DNA of 64,000 bases, from positions 1 through 64,000 of the forward strand of contig NZ_RHHO01000037.1 in assembly GCF_003710865.1 (NCBI RefSeq), read 5' to 3'. Made by a program: the position numbers and the translations under genes. Positions 46,762 to 54,923 of the stretch are shown here, one piece after another (the first letter of the stretch is position 1; every line of letters starts with the position of its first letter). The stretch is from Brevibacillus borstelensis. GTDB lineage: Bacteria > Bacillota > Bacilli > Brevibacillales > Brevibacillaceae. Under the pieces are notes generated by a model that was given only the letters and a program-made list of their open reading frames with translations, was not told the DNA's origin and did not search any database.

Positions 46762-48021
46762 ATGAACGTGGAGACCAGGCAGCTCCAGATCAATCAGGAG
46801 CGCTTGAAGCAAAGGATTGAGGCATTGGCCCGGATCGGCAAGATCGGGGAAACAGGAGTATGCCGTCTGGCCCTTTCCCCGGAGGACCGGGCGGGAGTGG
46901 AATTGGTCAAAAGCTGGATGGAGGAAGCAGGACTTTCCGCCCGAATCGACCAGTTCGGCAACCTGATCGGTCGGCTTGAGGGACAAAACCCGGCTGTTCC
47001 CGTGCTGATGATCGGCTCCCATATCGATTCGCAGCCGTATGGAGGGCGATTCGACGGGACGATCGGCGTATTGGGCGGGCTGGAGGCTGTTCAGACACTC
47101 AAGGAACAGGGACTGCGGCCAGAGCAGACGATTGAGGTCGTCGCCTTCTGCGATGAGGAGGGCTGTCGTTTTCAAAAGGGCTTGTTCGGGTCGCGGGGGA
47201 TACTCGGCAAGCTGGAGGAAGGCGAGCTTGCGCGTACGGACAAAAACGGCGTGTCCCGGAGCCAAGCGCTGCAGGAATTCGGCTGTGACCCCGAGCGCCT
47301 GCAGGAGTCTGTCTATCCCGAAGGCAGCATCGGCGCTTTTTTGGAGCTTCATATTGAACAAGGACCGATCCTCGATCAGATTGAGGAGCCTGTAGGCATC
47401 GTCAGCGGCATCTCCGGTCCGCTTTGGTGGACGGTCGAGTTTGAAGGCTTTGCCGGTCACGCCGGTTCTGTACCGATGCGGATGAGAAAGGATGCATTGG
47501 TAGGGGCGGCCAAAGTCATCACGGCCTTGCATGAAATTGCCAAATCCGACCCGGAGGCTCCAACAGTGGGGACCGTCGGCCATCTGGAGGTATTTCCCGA
47601 CTCGCGCAATATCATCCCGGAGCGCGTTCGCTTTTCCATCGATCTCAGGGATATCGACCTTTTGAGACGCAATCAGCGGGAGCGGGAATTGCGGGCCGCG
47701 ATCGAGCAGGCCGCACAAGAAGGTGGACTTCGTTATACGATTACGGAGGATACCAACAGCGAACCCCGGTACTGCGCCGACTGGATCAAAGCGATCATGC
47801 GGGAAGAGAGCGGCGCTCTGGGATTCAATCCTCCCGAGCTGATGAGCGGCCCCTTCCACGATGCCCTGGCGCTTTCGTACGTCTGTGATTACGGCATGAT
47901 TTTCGTCCGCTGCAAAGACGGTATCAGCCACAATCCGCAGGAGTTTTCGACGTATGAAGATATTGCGCTTGGCACCGAGCTGCTGTACCGGACCGTTGTT
48001 CGAATGGCGGCAAACAAATAA
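46762..48021 (+). CDS. Zn-dependent hydrolase, N-carbamoyl-amino acid hydrolase/allantoate amidohydrolase family
   Basis: A 419-aa M20-fold dinuclear metal hydrolase that removes carbamoyl or ureido groups. Key motifs are GSHIDSQPYGGRFDG (bridging aspartate), AFCDEEGCRFQKG, LELHIEQGPILD and the late MSGPFHDA. This family includes HyuC, AllC and beta-ureidopropionase; sequence does not choose between them. AAAAGGAGG precedes the ATG. It ends the PucR-linked operon (terminator at 48033) and, with the amidohydrolase, suggests stepwise opening and decarbamoylation of a cyclic ureide, a hydantoinase-like logic. Confidence 0.9.
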   Translation: MNVETRQLQINQERLKQRIEALARIGKIGETGVCRLALSPEDRAGVELVKSWMEEAGLSARIDQFGNLIGRLEGQNPAVPVLMIGSHIDSQPYGGRFDGTIGVLGGLEAVQTLKEQGLRPEQTIEVVAFCDEEGCRFQKGLFGSRGILGKLEEGELARTDKNGVSRSQALQEFGCDPERLQESVYPEGSIGAFLELHIEQGPILDQIEEPVGIVSGISGPLWWTVEFEGFAGHAGSVPMRMRKDALVGAAKVITALHEIAKSDPEAPTVGTVGHLEVFPDSRNIIPERVRFSIDLRDIDLLRRNQRERELRAAIEQAAQEGGLRYTITEDTNSEPRYCADWIKAIMREESGALGFNPPELMSGPFHDALALSYVCDYGMIFVRCKDGISHNPQEFSTYEDIALGTELLYRTVVRMAANK

Positions 48022-48032
48022 CGATTCGGCTC

Positions 48033-48068
48033 AAACGGCCTTCTGACAAAAGAGAAGGCCGTTTCTGC
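48033..48068 (+). terminator. Terminator of the PucR-linked operon
   Basis: A perfect 12-bp stem (AAACGGCCTTCT with AGAAGGCCGTTT) and 8-nt loop; the following T-run is short. Confidence 0.75.
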
Positions 48069-48217
48069 TGCCAGAAAAGGAGCCTGGTTTACTTGTGTGA
48101 ACCTTAAAATCTGGTACAAAAGAACCGATACGGAAGAGAGAGTTGCGAGCCAAGGTGTCAGCGAAGGCATCGTCTTGCATTTTAGCTGCAAATAAGAGAG
48201 ACTTTACCCGCTTTTTT

Positions 48218-48226
48218 TGCTATCAT
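48218..48226 (+). promoter_or_regulatory. Extended -10 element for the hydrolase/GNAT operon
   Basis: TGCTATCAT, an extended -10 with no clear -35, lies about 48 nt before the ATG at 48274. Confidence 0.4.
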
Positions 48227-48273
48227 TTACCGTATATCTACGTACTTAGCTGCGTGCTGCAAGGAGGTTTCCC

Positions 48274-49131
48274 ATGAAGATGCGCGTTTCTGCCGTGCAG
48301 TATCATCTGCATACCATTCATAGCTTTGAGGAGTTTGCCAATCAGGTTGAGCATTACGTAAAGACGGCTGAGGAGTATGAAACCGAGTTTTTGCTGTTTC
48401 CCGAGCTGTTCACGACCCAGTTGATGTCCATCGGAGACGGGCAAGGAAACGCGCTGACGATCAATGACCTCCCGTCGTTTACGGAGGCGTACATACATTT
48501 GTTTACCACGCTGGCACAGCGTCATCAGATGCATATCGTCGGGGGCACGCACATTATCCAGGAAAACGGGCGTCTGTACAATACGGCGTTCCTGTTTTAC
48601 CCTGATGGCCGCGTCGGTCAGCAAAAAAAGATTCACATCACGCCTTGGGAGATCAAAGGCTGGAATATGGGCGCCGGCGACGACCTGCACATTTTTGAGA
48701 CAGACAAGGGCAAAGTGGCGATGATCATCTGCTATGACATCGAGTTTCCCGAACTGGTGCGGATGGCGAAAGCCCGTGGCGCCGACGTGATATTCTGTCC
48801 ATCCTGCACGGACGATCGCCACGCGTTTCACCGCGTCCGTTACACCAGCCATGCCCGAACCATCGAGAACCAGGTGTACGTGGTTGTGACGGGAACCGTG
48901 GGATCGCTGCCGACAGTCGACTTCATGCGGGCGAATTTTGGGCAGGCGGCAGTGCTCACGCCAAACGACATTCCATTCCCGCCGCAGGGCGTCCTTGTCG
49001 AGGGCGAGCTCAACAACGATATGCTGGTGACAGCGGATTTGGACCTGCAGCTGTTGTATGACGTAAGGGAAAAAGGCTCCGTCACGACCTGGCGCGATCG
49101 CAGGATCGATTTGTATCCCGATTGGAAATAG
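48274..49131 (+). CDS. Carbon-nitrogen hydrolase, homologous to the C-terminal half of YhcX
   Basis: A 285-aa nitrilase-superfamily hydrolase. The Glu-Lys-Cys triad is seen as FPELFTTQ, QQKKIHITPWE and ICYDIEFPEL. The start (VSAVQYHLHTIHSFEEFANQVE) and the middle closely recall the second domain of B. subtilis YhcX, a protein that fuses a GNAT to a nitrilase-type domain. Here the same domains are separate genes, with the hydrolase first and the GNAT 10 nt downstream. Substrate is unknown; omega-amidase-like or N-carbamoyl activity is possible. Confidence 0.9.
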   Translation: MKMRVSAVQYHLHTIHSFEEFANQVEHYVKTAEEYETEFLLFPELFTTQLMSIGDGQGNALTINDLPSFTEAYIHLFTTLAQRHQMHIVGGTHIIQENGRLYNTAFLFYPDGRVGQQKKIHITPWEIKGWNMGAGDDLHIFETDKGKVAMIICYDIEFPELVRMAKARGADVIFCPSCTDDRHAFHRVRYTSHARTIENQVYVVVTGTVGSLPTVDFMRANFGQAAVLTPNDIPFPPQGVLVEGELNNDMLVTADLDLQLLYDVREKGSVTTWRDRRIDLYPDWK

Positions 49132-49141
49132 AGGTGCAGCC

Positions 49142-49831
49142 GTGTATCGGAAAGAACTTTTTGTGTTTCACGAGGACAAGCCGGCCAAAGCCGTGATTCG
49201 CAACTACACACGAGAGGATTATGCGGAGCTGATCCGCATCCAGCAGGAGAGCTTTCCTCCGCCGTTTCCCTCCGAGCTGTGGTGGAACGAAGAGCAGCTA
49301 ACCAATCATGTCACACTGTTTCCGGAAGGTGCGATCTGCATCGAGGTGGAGGGCGTACTGGCAGGCTCGATGACGAGTCTGCTCGTTTCCTACGATCCGG
49401 AGCATCCGGACCACACCTGGGAGGAAGTAACCGACTCCGGGTACATCCGCAATCACGATCCTGACGGAAATACGCTGTATGTCGTGGATATTTGCATACG
49501 CCCGGCTTACCGCAAATGGCGGCTTGGGATGAGCATGATGCAGGCGATGTATGAATTGGTCGTACACAGAGGATTGGAGCGGCTGCTCGGGGGTGGCCGC
49601 ATGCCCGGATATGGGCGGCATGCGTCTGGGATGTCGGCGGAAGCGTACCTGGAAAAAGTAGTGAAGGGCGAGCTGAAGGACCCTGTGATCAGCTTTTTGA
49701 TGCGCTGCGGCCGTACGCCTGTAAAAGTAGTGGCCAATTATTTGGAAGACGAGGAATCGCATAACTATGCCGCGTTGATGGAATGGAAAAATCCATTTCG
49801 TTCTCGGCCAGCGGACCCGTTCATAAAATAG
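49142..49831 (+). CDS. GNAT acetyltransferase, homologous to the N-terminal half of YhcX
   Basis: A 229-aa GNAT. The segment IRNYTREDYAELIRIQQESFP, the EVTDSGYIRNHDPDGN block, and RPAYRKWRLGMSMMQA (acetyl-CoA loop, variant of RxxGxG) align in order with the first domain of YhcX, as does the later GGGRMPGYGRHA. GTG start at 49142, 5 nt after GAGGTG. Tight spacing with the hydrolase gene implies the two proteins work together, as the fused protein does. Confidence 0.87.
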   Translation: MYRKELFVFHEDKPAKAVIRNYTREDYAELIRIQQESFPPPFPSELWWNEEQLTNHVTLFPEGAICIEVEGVLAGSMTSLLVSYDPEHPDHTWEEVTDSGYIRNHDPDGNTLYVVDICIRPAYRKWRLGMSMMQAMYELVVHRGLERLLGGGRMPGYGRHASGMSAEAYLEKVVKGELKDPVISFLMRCGRTPVKVVANYLEDEESHNYAALMEWKNPFRSRPADPFIK

Positions 49832-49855
49832 GAGAGAAATTGGGAGGAGTCACAC

Positions 49856-50527
49856 ATGCAGTATGTTCGCATTCAAAACATTTCGGACCCGCTATTTGCA
49901 AGCATGCACCGGCTCATGCAGGAAGTATTTCCGCCGGAGGAAGTGCTGGACTTTGACCTGTGGAAGGAGCCGCTTGAGGACCCGGGCATCCGTGTGTTTG
50001 TCGCTGTAGAGAACGGGGAAGTGGTTGGCGCCACCGAATACCGTTACTATACGGACCTGAACGTAGCAATGACCGACTTCACGATCATCGGCCGTGAAGG
50101 TTTGGGAATTGGCCGTTTCCTCGCCCGCGAGCGCCAGAAGGATTTGATGAATCTGGCAAAGGAAAACGGAAAAGAGCTGTACGGCATGTTTGCCGAAATT
50201 TACGACCCGTATCGGGTACAAGAGCATGCGTTTGGCGGGATCAAGCCGATGGACCCGTTCGTACGCCGGGAGGTGCTCTCCCACCTGGGCTACAAGCGGA
50301 TTGATTTCCCTTATGTTCACCCGTCCTGGCAAAACGATGGCGAAGCCGTTGCAGGCCTGGACTTGTGCTTCATGCCGACAAATGAGGACCAGCAGGAGCT
50401 GGAAGCGTCTCTCGTGAAGACCTTTTTGACGAGGTACTACGCTGTGCTGCCGCAAAAACCGAAAGCGTGGCATGATATGGTGGAAGACCTGGCCGGACGC
50501 GAAACCCTGGCGCTTCGTCCGATTTAG
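49856..50527 (+). CDS. GNAT-like acetyltransferase, second
   Basis: A 223-aa protein with an N-terminal GNAT-type fold: EVVGATEYRYYTDLNVAMTDF for strands 2-4 and REGLGIGRFLARER as the acetyl-CoA loop. The C-terminal ~100 residues (from YGMFAEIYDP) are less typical and contain a long helix at the end. It follows the first GNAT by 24 nt and is not obviously its duplicate. Substrate is unknown. The operon ends with a terminator at 50543. Confidence 0.8.
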   Translation: MQYVRIQNISDPLFASMHRLMQEVFPPEEVLDFDLWKEPLEDPGIRVFVAVENGEVVGATEYRYYTDLNVAMTDFTIIGREGLGIGRFLARERQKDLMNLAKENGKELYGMFAEIYDPYRVQEHAFGGIKPMDPFVRREVLSHLGYKRIDFPYVHPSWQNDGEAVAGLDLCFMPTNEDQQELEASLVKTFLTRYYAVLPQKPKAWHDMVEDLAGRETLALRPI

Positions 50528-50542
50528 CCAACGCGCTGCATC

Positions 50543-50583
50543 GACTCCTGGAAAGCGATCATGCTTCCCGGGAGTCTTTTTCC
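50543..50583 (+). terminator. Terminator of the hydrolase/GNAT operon
   Basis: A 14-bp stem (GACTCCTGGAAAGC with GCTTCCCGGGAGTC, two wobble pairs) is followed by TTTTTCC. Confidence 0.87.
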
Positions 50584-50623
50584 ATAAACATGCGGGATTC
50601 TAGCGGATAGAAGGGGAAAAACG

Positions 50624-50869
50624 GTGAAAAAGCAAAATTGGGCATCGATTATACTTTATCTGGCGGTCCTTTTCCAATTGCTCGGGATGAGCGGGTGGCT
50701 GGACGCTTCGCTGACACAGCCTGTACAGCTCGCCACGCTCGTTCTCATGCTGACCGCGATCCTGACTTTGCGCAAAAAGAAACGGAAGCGCAAAAAAGCT
50801 GCCGGGAAGCCTTCTGCGGAAGTAGACCTGATGCTGGATCGGGCGCAGGAAGGAGGCATCGAAAAATGA
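50624..50869 (+). CDS. Small membrane protein preceding the sigma54 activator
   Basis: An 81-aa protein of unknown function. It has two hydrophobic helices (about 7-24 and 32-49) followed by a very basic stretch ([13 protein letters not shown]) and an acidic end, so the basic part likely faces the cytoplasm. GTG start after AAGGGG. Its stop overlaps the start of the activator gene (ATGA), which ties its expression, and perhaps its function as a membrane-side sensor partner, to that regulator. Confidence 0.7.
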   Translation: MKKQNWASIILYLAVLFQLLGMSGWLDASLTQPVQLATLVLMLTAILTLRKKKRKRKKAAGKPSAEVDLMLDRAQEGGIEK

Positions 50870-52176
50870 AGGATCACACGCTCATACAGGCGATTCTGGA
50901 CGCTTCTCATGACGGCATTATCGCGGTAGACCAAAACTCGACGGTCATCTGGGTGAACAAGAACGCCCTGGAAATTCTCGGCCTGCCGCCGCATATCGTC
51001 GGGGAAAAGATCACGCGGTACATTCCCCATTCCGACATGCTCCGCATTCTGGCTACAGGAAAGCGGGAGATCGGCGATATCGCAACCGTGTTGAACCGCC
51101 AAATCATCATCAACCGTTTGCCCATTTCCATAGACGGTGACATTGTCGGGGCTGTCAGTACGTTTAAAGAAATCACCGATATTCAGAAAATGGAGCTCCG
51201 CATCCGCAAGCAGAGCATGGAAAGCGGTCTGGAAGCAAAATACCGACTCGAAGACATCGTCGGCCAGTCCAGCGCGATCCGAGAAGCGAGGGAGCTGGCG
51301 GAGACCTTCGGAATGACCGATGCGACCGTTCTGATACTCGGTGAGACCGGAACCGGGAAGGAGCTGTTTGCACAAGGAATGCATCTCTGCAGCCAGCGGG
51401 CAACGGGGCCGTTCGTCGCTGTCAACTGTGCGGCGCTGCCGGGGAACCTCCTGGAGAGCGAGCTCTTCGGCTATGAGGATGGGGCCTTTACAGGGGCCCG
51501 CAAAGGCGGCAAGCCGGGACTGTTTGAGCTGGCTCACGGAGGAACGCTCTTTTTGGACGAAATCGGCGAGATGTCCCTGCCTATCCAGGCGCTGCTATTG
51601 CGCGTACTGCAGGAGAAAAAAGTGCGCCGGATTGGGGGAGAGCGAATTTTTCCCGTAGATGTCCGGATCATTGCAGCGACAAACCGCGACCTGGAGGAGC
51701 TGATCGGCAGGATGGAATTTCGCTCTGACCTGTACTACCGGCTCAATGTCCTGACCTTGGAGCTCCCGCCCCTGCGCCAGAGGCCCGATGACATTCCCGC
51801 CCTTGTCTGGTCGATGATCCGCGAGATCGAAGAGAGAGATGACAGATGCATCGTAGAAGTGAGCGAGCAGGTGTTTGAGCTGTTTGCCAAACACGATTGG
51901 CCTGGAAACGTCCGGGAGTTGCGCAATGTAGTGGAGAGAATGGTGCTGCTCTGCAAGGGAGGCCGCCTGGATTTATCCGATGCTGCTTTTTTTGCGAAGA
52001 AAGTGCAGCGCGGCAGGAAGGTGCAGGATATTCAGCCAGCCATTGACGAAGCAGATTTGATCCGCCGCGTTTTGCAAGAGACAAAAGGAAATCGGGCGGA
52101 GGCGGCGAAAATACTGGGGATGGATCGGACAACGCTTTGGCGGAAGCTAAAAAAATACGGGGTGATGCTGCCTTAG
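50866..52176 (+). CDS. Sigma54-dependent transcriptional activator (PAS, AAA+, Fis-type HTH)
   Basis: A 436-aa enhancer-binding protein. A PAS domain (about 8-110, [19 protein letters not shown]) probably senses a ligand. The AAA+ domain (about 125-355) has Walker A GETGTGKE, the sigma54-contact loop GAFTGA intact, Walker [13 protein letters not shown] and the arginine-finger region [13 protein letters not shown] Fis-type HTH closes the protein ([24 protein letters not shown]). The layout is like RocR/BkdR of Bacillus. AGGAAGGAGG precedes the ATG at 50866. The -24/-12 promoter 150 nt downstream and the palindrome between them make the following operon its clear target. Confidence 0.95.
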   Translation: MKDHTLIQAILDASHDGIIAVDQNSTVIWVNKNALEILGLPPHIVGEKITRYIPHSDMLRILATGKREIGDIATVLNRQIIINRLPISIDGDIVGAVSTFKEITDIQKMELRIRKQSMESGLEAKYRLEDIVGQSSAIREARELAETFGMTDATVLILGETGTGKELFAQGMHLCSQRATGPFVAVNCAALPGNLLESELFGYEDGAFTGARKGGKPGLFELAHGGTLFLDEIGEMSLPIQALLLRVLQEKKVRRIGGERIFPVDVRIIAATNRDLEELIGRMEFRSDLYYRLNVLTLELPPLRQRPDDIPALVWSMIREIEERDDRCIVEVSEQVFELFAKHDWPGNVRELRNVVERMVLLCKGGRLDLSDAAFFAKKVQRGRKVQDIQPAIDEADLIRRVLQETKGNRAEAAKILGMDRTTLWRKLKKYGVMLP

Positions 52177-52215
52177 TGGATGGGGAATGAGGGAAACCAG
52201 TTTATGGAATTTGGC

Positions 52216-52242
52216 TGTTGCACTTGCAACAAGCTTGCAACA
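52216..52242. promoter_or_regulatory. Candidate upstream activator site for the sigma54 activator
   Basis: TGTTGCA-CT-TGCAACA (52216-52231) is a perfect 7-2-7 inverted repeat, followed by a third half-site TGCAACA (52236-52242). It is centred about 105 bp upstream of the -24 element, the usual distance for an enhancer site. Confidence 0.7.
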
Positions 52243-52276
52243 AAAATCGATGGTATGAAACAGCGATGAAACATTA

Positions 52277-52296
52277 CGGCCGATATCCGGCCGATA
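52277..52296. repeat. 11-bp-phased direct repeat upstream of the sigma54 promoter
   Basis: CGGCCGATA occurs twice with a 2-bp spacer (52277-52285 and 52288-52296), one helical turn apart and 30 bp upstream of the -24 element. A second regulator may bind here. The 8-mer CGGCCGAT is also the core of the palindrome at 43301. Confidence 0.55.
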
Positions 52297-52325
52297 ATTG
52301 ACGGAATATTTGAAACATACTGATT

Positions 52326-52341
52326 TGGCATGAGCCTTGCA
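52326..52341 (+). promoter_or_regulatory. Sigma54 (-24/-12) promoter
   Basis: TGGCATGAGCCTTGCA matches the consensus TGGCAC-N5-TTGCW with one mismatch; GG (52327) and GC (52339) are 12 bp apart as required. It is 44 nt before the first gene of the operon. Confidence 0.88.
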
Positions 52342-52384
52342 AGAAGTTCGTGTAACAAAACTTCATTGCAAAGGAGTCGCTTTC

Positions 52385-53461
52385 ATGAAACATTACTCGG
52401 CTGCGGTCATTCCAGGAGACGGAATTGGACCTGAAGTAATGGAGGTAGGATTGTCGCTGCTGCAATCCATCGCTGACATTCATGGCGGCATCTCGTTTCA
52501 AACGGAATCTTTTCCGTGGAATTGCCAGTACTATCGGGAGCACGGCCGGATGATGCCTGAGGATGGCTTGCAGAGATTGCGGCCGTTTGACGTGATCCTG
52601 CTGGGAGCGATCGGGGCACCGGGCGTACCCGACCATATTTCTGTCTGGGAGCTGATCCTGCCGATACGCCGGAGTTTTCAACAGTACGTCAATCTTCGCC
52701 CGATCAAGCTGCTGCGCGGTTTGGAAAGCCCGCTGCGCTACAAGCAGCACGACGATCTGGATTTTGTCGTAGTCAGGGAAAATACGGAAGGGGAATATTC
52801 GAACATGGGAGGACGTCTCCATGTCGGTACGCCGTATGAACTGGCAGTGCAAAACAACGTCTTTACCCGCTACGGGATCGAGAGGATCGTCCGCTTTTCG
52901 TTTGAGCTTGCCAAAGCGACCGGAAAGACGAGGCTCACGGCGGCCACCAAATCAAATGGAATCAATCACTCCATGCCGTTTTGGGATGAGATCGTCAAAG
53001 AGATCAGCAGCGACTATCCGGATATCGAAACCCAGCTCACACATATTGATGCCCTGTCTGCGTTTTTTGTCAGCAGGCCTGAATCCTTTGATGTCGTAGT
53101 CGCCAGCAATCTGTTCGGCGATATACTGACAGACCTGGGGGCAGCGGTAGTCGGCGGATTGGGGCTGGCACCTTCCGGCAATATCAATCCGGAAAAGCAG
53201 TATCCGTCCATGTTTGAACCGATTCACGGGTCTGCGCCTGACATCGCCGGAAAAGGCATCGCCAATCCGATCGCGACGCTGTGGAGCATCAGCATGATGC
53301 TTGATCACCTGGGAGAGCGGGAGCTGGGCAAACTGGTGCTGGACAGCATCGAGGATGTCCTGATCGCCGGAGAGGTCCGAACCCCGGACATTGGGGGGAA
53401 GGCCACCACGAGAGAGCTTGGCGACGCGATCCGTGAACAATTGTACAGAAGGGGAGGATGA
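52385..53461 (+). CDS. Decarboxylating hydroxy-acid dehydrogenase (tartrate/D-malate/isopropylmalate dehydrogenase family)
   Basis: A 358-aa beta-decarboxylating dehydrogenase using NAD and a divalent metal. Family elements are VIPGDGIGPEVMEVG at the N-terminus, VNLRPIKLL, VVRENTEGEYSNMGG (YcsA/TtuC-like rather than LeuB-like), ATKSNGINHSMPFWDE, and the metal-binding VASNLFGDILTDLGAA; HGSAPDIAGKGIANPIA is the NAD loop. The closest named relatives are YcsA, tartrate dehydrogenase and DmlA. The substrate must be a 2-hydroxy acid with a beta-carboxyl group; in this operon I propose 3,3-dimethylmalate. It is the first gene after the sigma54 promoter, with an AAAGGAG site. Confidence 0.9.
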   Translation: MKHYSAAVIPGDGIGPEVMEVGLSLLQSIADIHGGISFQTESFPWNCQYYREHGRMMPEDGLQRLRPFDVILLGAIGAPGVPDHISVWELILPIRRSFQQYVNLRPIKLLRGLESPLRYKQHDDLDFVVVRENTEGEYSNMGGRLHVGTPYELAVQNNVFTRYGIERIVRFSFELAKATGKTRLTAATKSNGINHSMPFWDEIVKEISSDYPDIETQLTHIDALSAFFVSRPESFDVVVASNLFGDILTDLGAAVVGGLGLAPSGNINPEKQYPSMFEPIHGSAPDIAGKGIANPIATLWSISMMLDHLGERELGKLVLDSIEDVLIAGEVRTPDIGGKATTRELGDAIREQLYRRGG

Positions 53462-53464
53462 CAG

Positions 53465-54910
53465 ATGGAAGGGACGACAGCTCAAGTGCAGCATTATCGT
53501 TTGTATATCAACGGCGAGTGGATCGAGACAGAGGAGAGCATTCCCGTCACCCATAAGTACACCGGCAAGGTGATCGCCACGATTGCGAAAGCGGGCAAGC
53601 AGCACGTGGAGGATGCCGTCACCCACGCGCTGCAGACGTTCCGTAGCAGTACGCTGACACCTTCCGAACGCAGCGATATATTGCTCGCGGCAAGTCAGAT
53701 CGCCGAGAAGAGAAGGGAAGAGCTGGAGCTTTCCCTCGTCTGGGAGGTCGGAAAAACGAGAAAGGACGCCCGTGGGGAGCTGGATCGGGTCATCAACACG
53801 CTCCGTCTGTCGTCTGAAGAAGTCAAACGGCTTTCCGGCGAGATGGTCCCGCTGGCTGCCACACCGGGTTCAGAAAATCGGCTGGGCTTCGCCATTCGCG
53901 TACCCAAAGGCGTGATCGGCGCCATTACTCCCTTCAACTATCCGCTGCTGCTCAGTACACACAAGGTAGCACCCGCACTAGCAGGGGGCAATACCGTTGT
54001 CCTGAAGCCGGCCACTTCAACCCCGATCTCTGCCTTTTTGCTGGTGGAAATTCTGGAGCAAGCGGGCCTGCCAAAGGGACACGTCAATATCGTAACAGGC
54101 TCAGGCAGCCAGGTAGGCGACTGGATGCTCGACGATCCCCGGATCGCCATGTACACCTTTACCGGCTCGGCTGAGGTCGGCACGTATATCAAGCAGCGCA
54201 GCGGATTGCGCCCAGTCTCTCTGGAGCTGGGAAACAATTCGCCCAACATCGTCCACGAAGATGCCGATCTTGAGCTGGCGGCAAGACAGATCGCTCAGCG
54301 CAGTTTTCACAATGCGGGGCAGGCATGTATCGCGGTGCAGCGCATATTTGTAGCAGAAGCGATCCGCGAAGCGTTTACGCAAAAATTCCTGGAAGAGGTG
54401 CGGGCCCTGCGCGTCGGCGATCCAGAGGACGCCGAAACAGACGTCGGCCCGATGATCAGCGAGGCGGAAGCGATTCGGGCCGAGAGCTGGGTAAAGGAAG
54501 CTGTCGAGCAGGGCGCAGAGCTTTTGCACGGCGGAGTTCGGGAAGGCTCGCTCGTTTATCCGACTGTCCTGACGAGAACGAGGCCAGAGATGAAAGTAAA
54601 CTGTCTGGAGGTGTTCGCACCCGTGGTCACAATCATTCCCTACCAGACGATCGAGGAAGCGTTTGCTGCAGCCAACGATTCTTCATACGGCTTGCAGGCG
54701 GGCATTTTCACGAATGATCTCAATTTGGCGATGCGGGCGGCCAAGGTGCTGGAGTACGGCGGCGTCATTATCAATGATGTTTCCACGTACCGCAACGATG
54801 TAATGCCCTACGGGGGAATCAAAAACAGCGGTCTTGGCAAGGAAGGGCCCCATTACGCCATCGAAGAGATGACCGATCTGAAGATGGTCGTCATGAATCT
54901 GAAGCCGTAA
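53465..54910 (+). CDS. NAD(P)-dependent aldehyde dehydrogenase
   Basis: A 481-aa ALDH-superfamily enzyme oxidising an aldehyde to an acid. Motifs are ITPFNYPLLL, KPATSTPISA, the cofactor loop FTGSAEVG, the general-base glutamate in SLELGNNSPNIV (usual form is ELGGKSP), the catalytic cysteine in NAGQACIAVQRIF, and the late EVFAPVVTI. It resembles lactaldehyde and GapN-like dehydrogenases that act on small hydroxy-aldehydes. It starts 3 nt after the preceding gene. In the proposed pathway it would oxidise 4-dehydropantoate. Confidence 0.92.
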   Translation: MEGTTAQVQHYRLYINGEWIETEESIPVTHKYTGKVIATIAKAGKQHVEDAVTHALQTFRSSTLTPSERSDILLAASQIAEKRREELELSLVWEVGKTRKDARGELDRVINTLRLSSEEVKRLSGEMVPLAATPGSENRLGFAIRVPKGVIGAITPFNYPLLLSTHKVAPALAGGNTVVLKPATSTPISAFLLVEILEQAGLPKGHVNIVTGSGSQVGDWMLDDPRIAMYTFTGSAEVGTYIKQRSGLRPVSLELGNNSPNIVHEDADLELAARQIAQRSFHNAGQACIAVQRIFVAEAIREAFTQKFLEEVRALRVGDPEDAETDVGPMISEAEAIRAESWVKEAVEQGAELLHGGVREGSLVYPTVLTRTRPEMKVNCLEVFAPVVTIIPYQTIEEAFAAANDSSYGLQAGIFTNDLNLAMRAAKVLEYGGVIINDVSTYRNDVMPYGGIKNSGLGKEGPHYAIEEMTDLKMVVMNLKP

Positions 54911-54923
54911 AGGAGGGGAGCAG

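Noticed and set aside
52385-53461. leuB
   Set aside because: The protein has YcsA/tartrate dehydrogenase-type sequence (ENTEGEYSNMGG) and lies in a sigma54 catabolic operon, not with leuCD; LeuB function is unlikely, though the family is shared.
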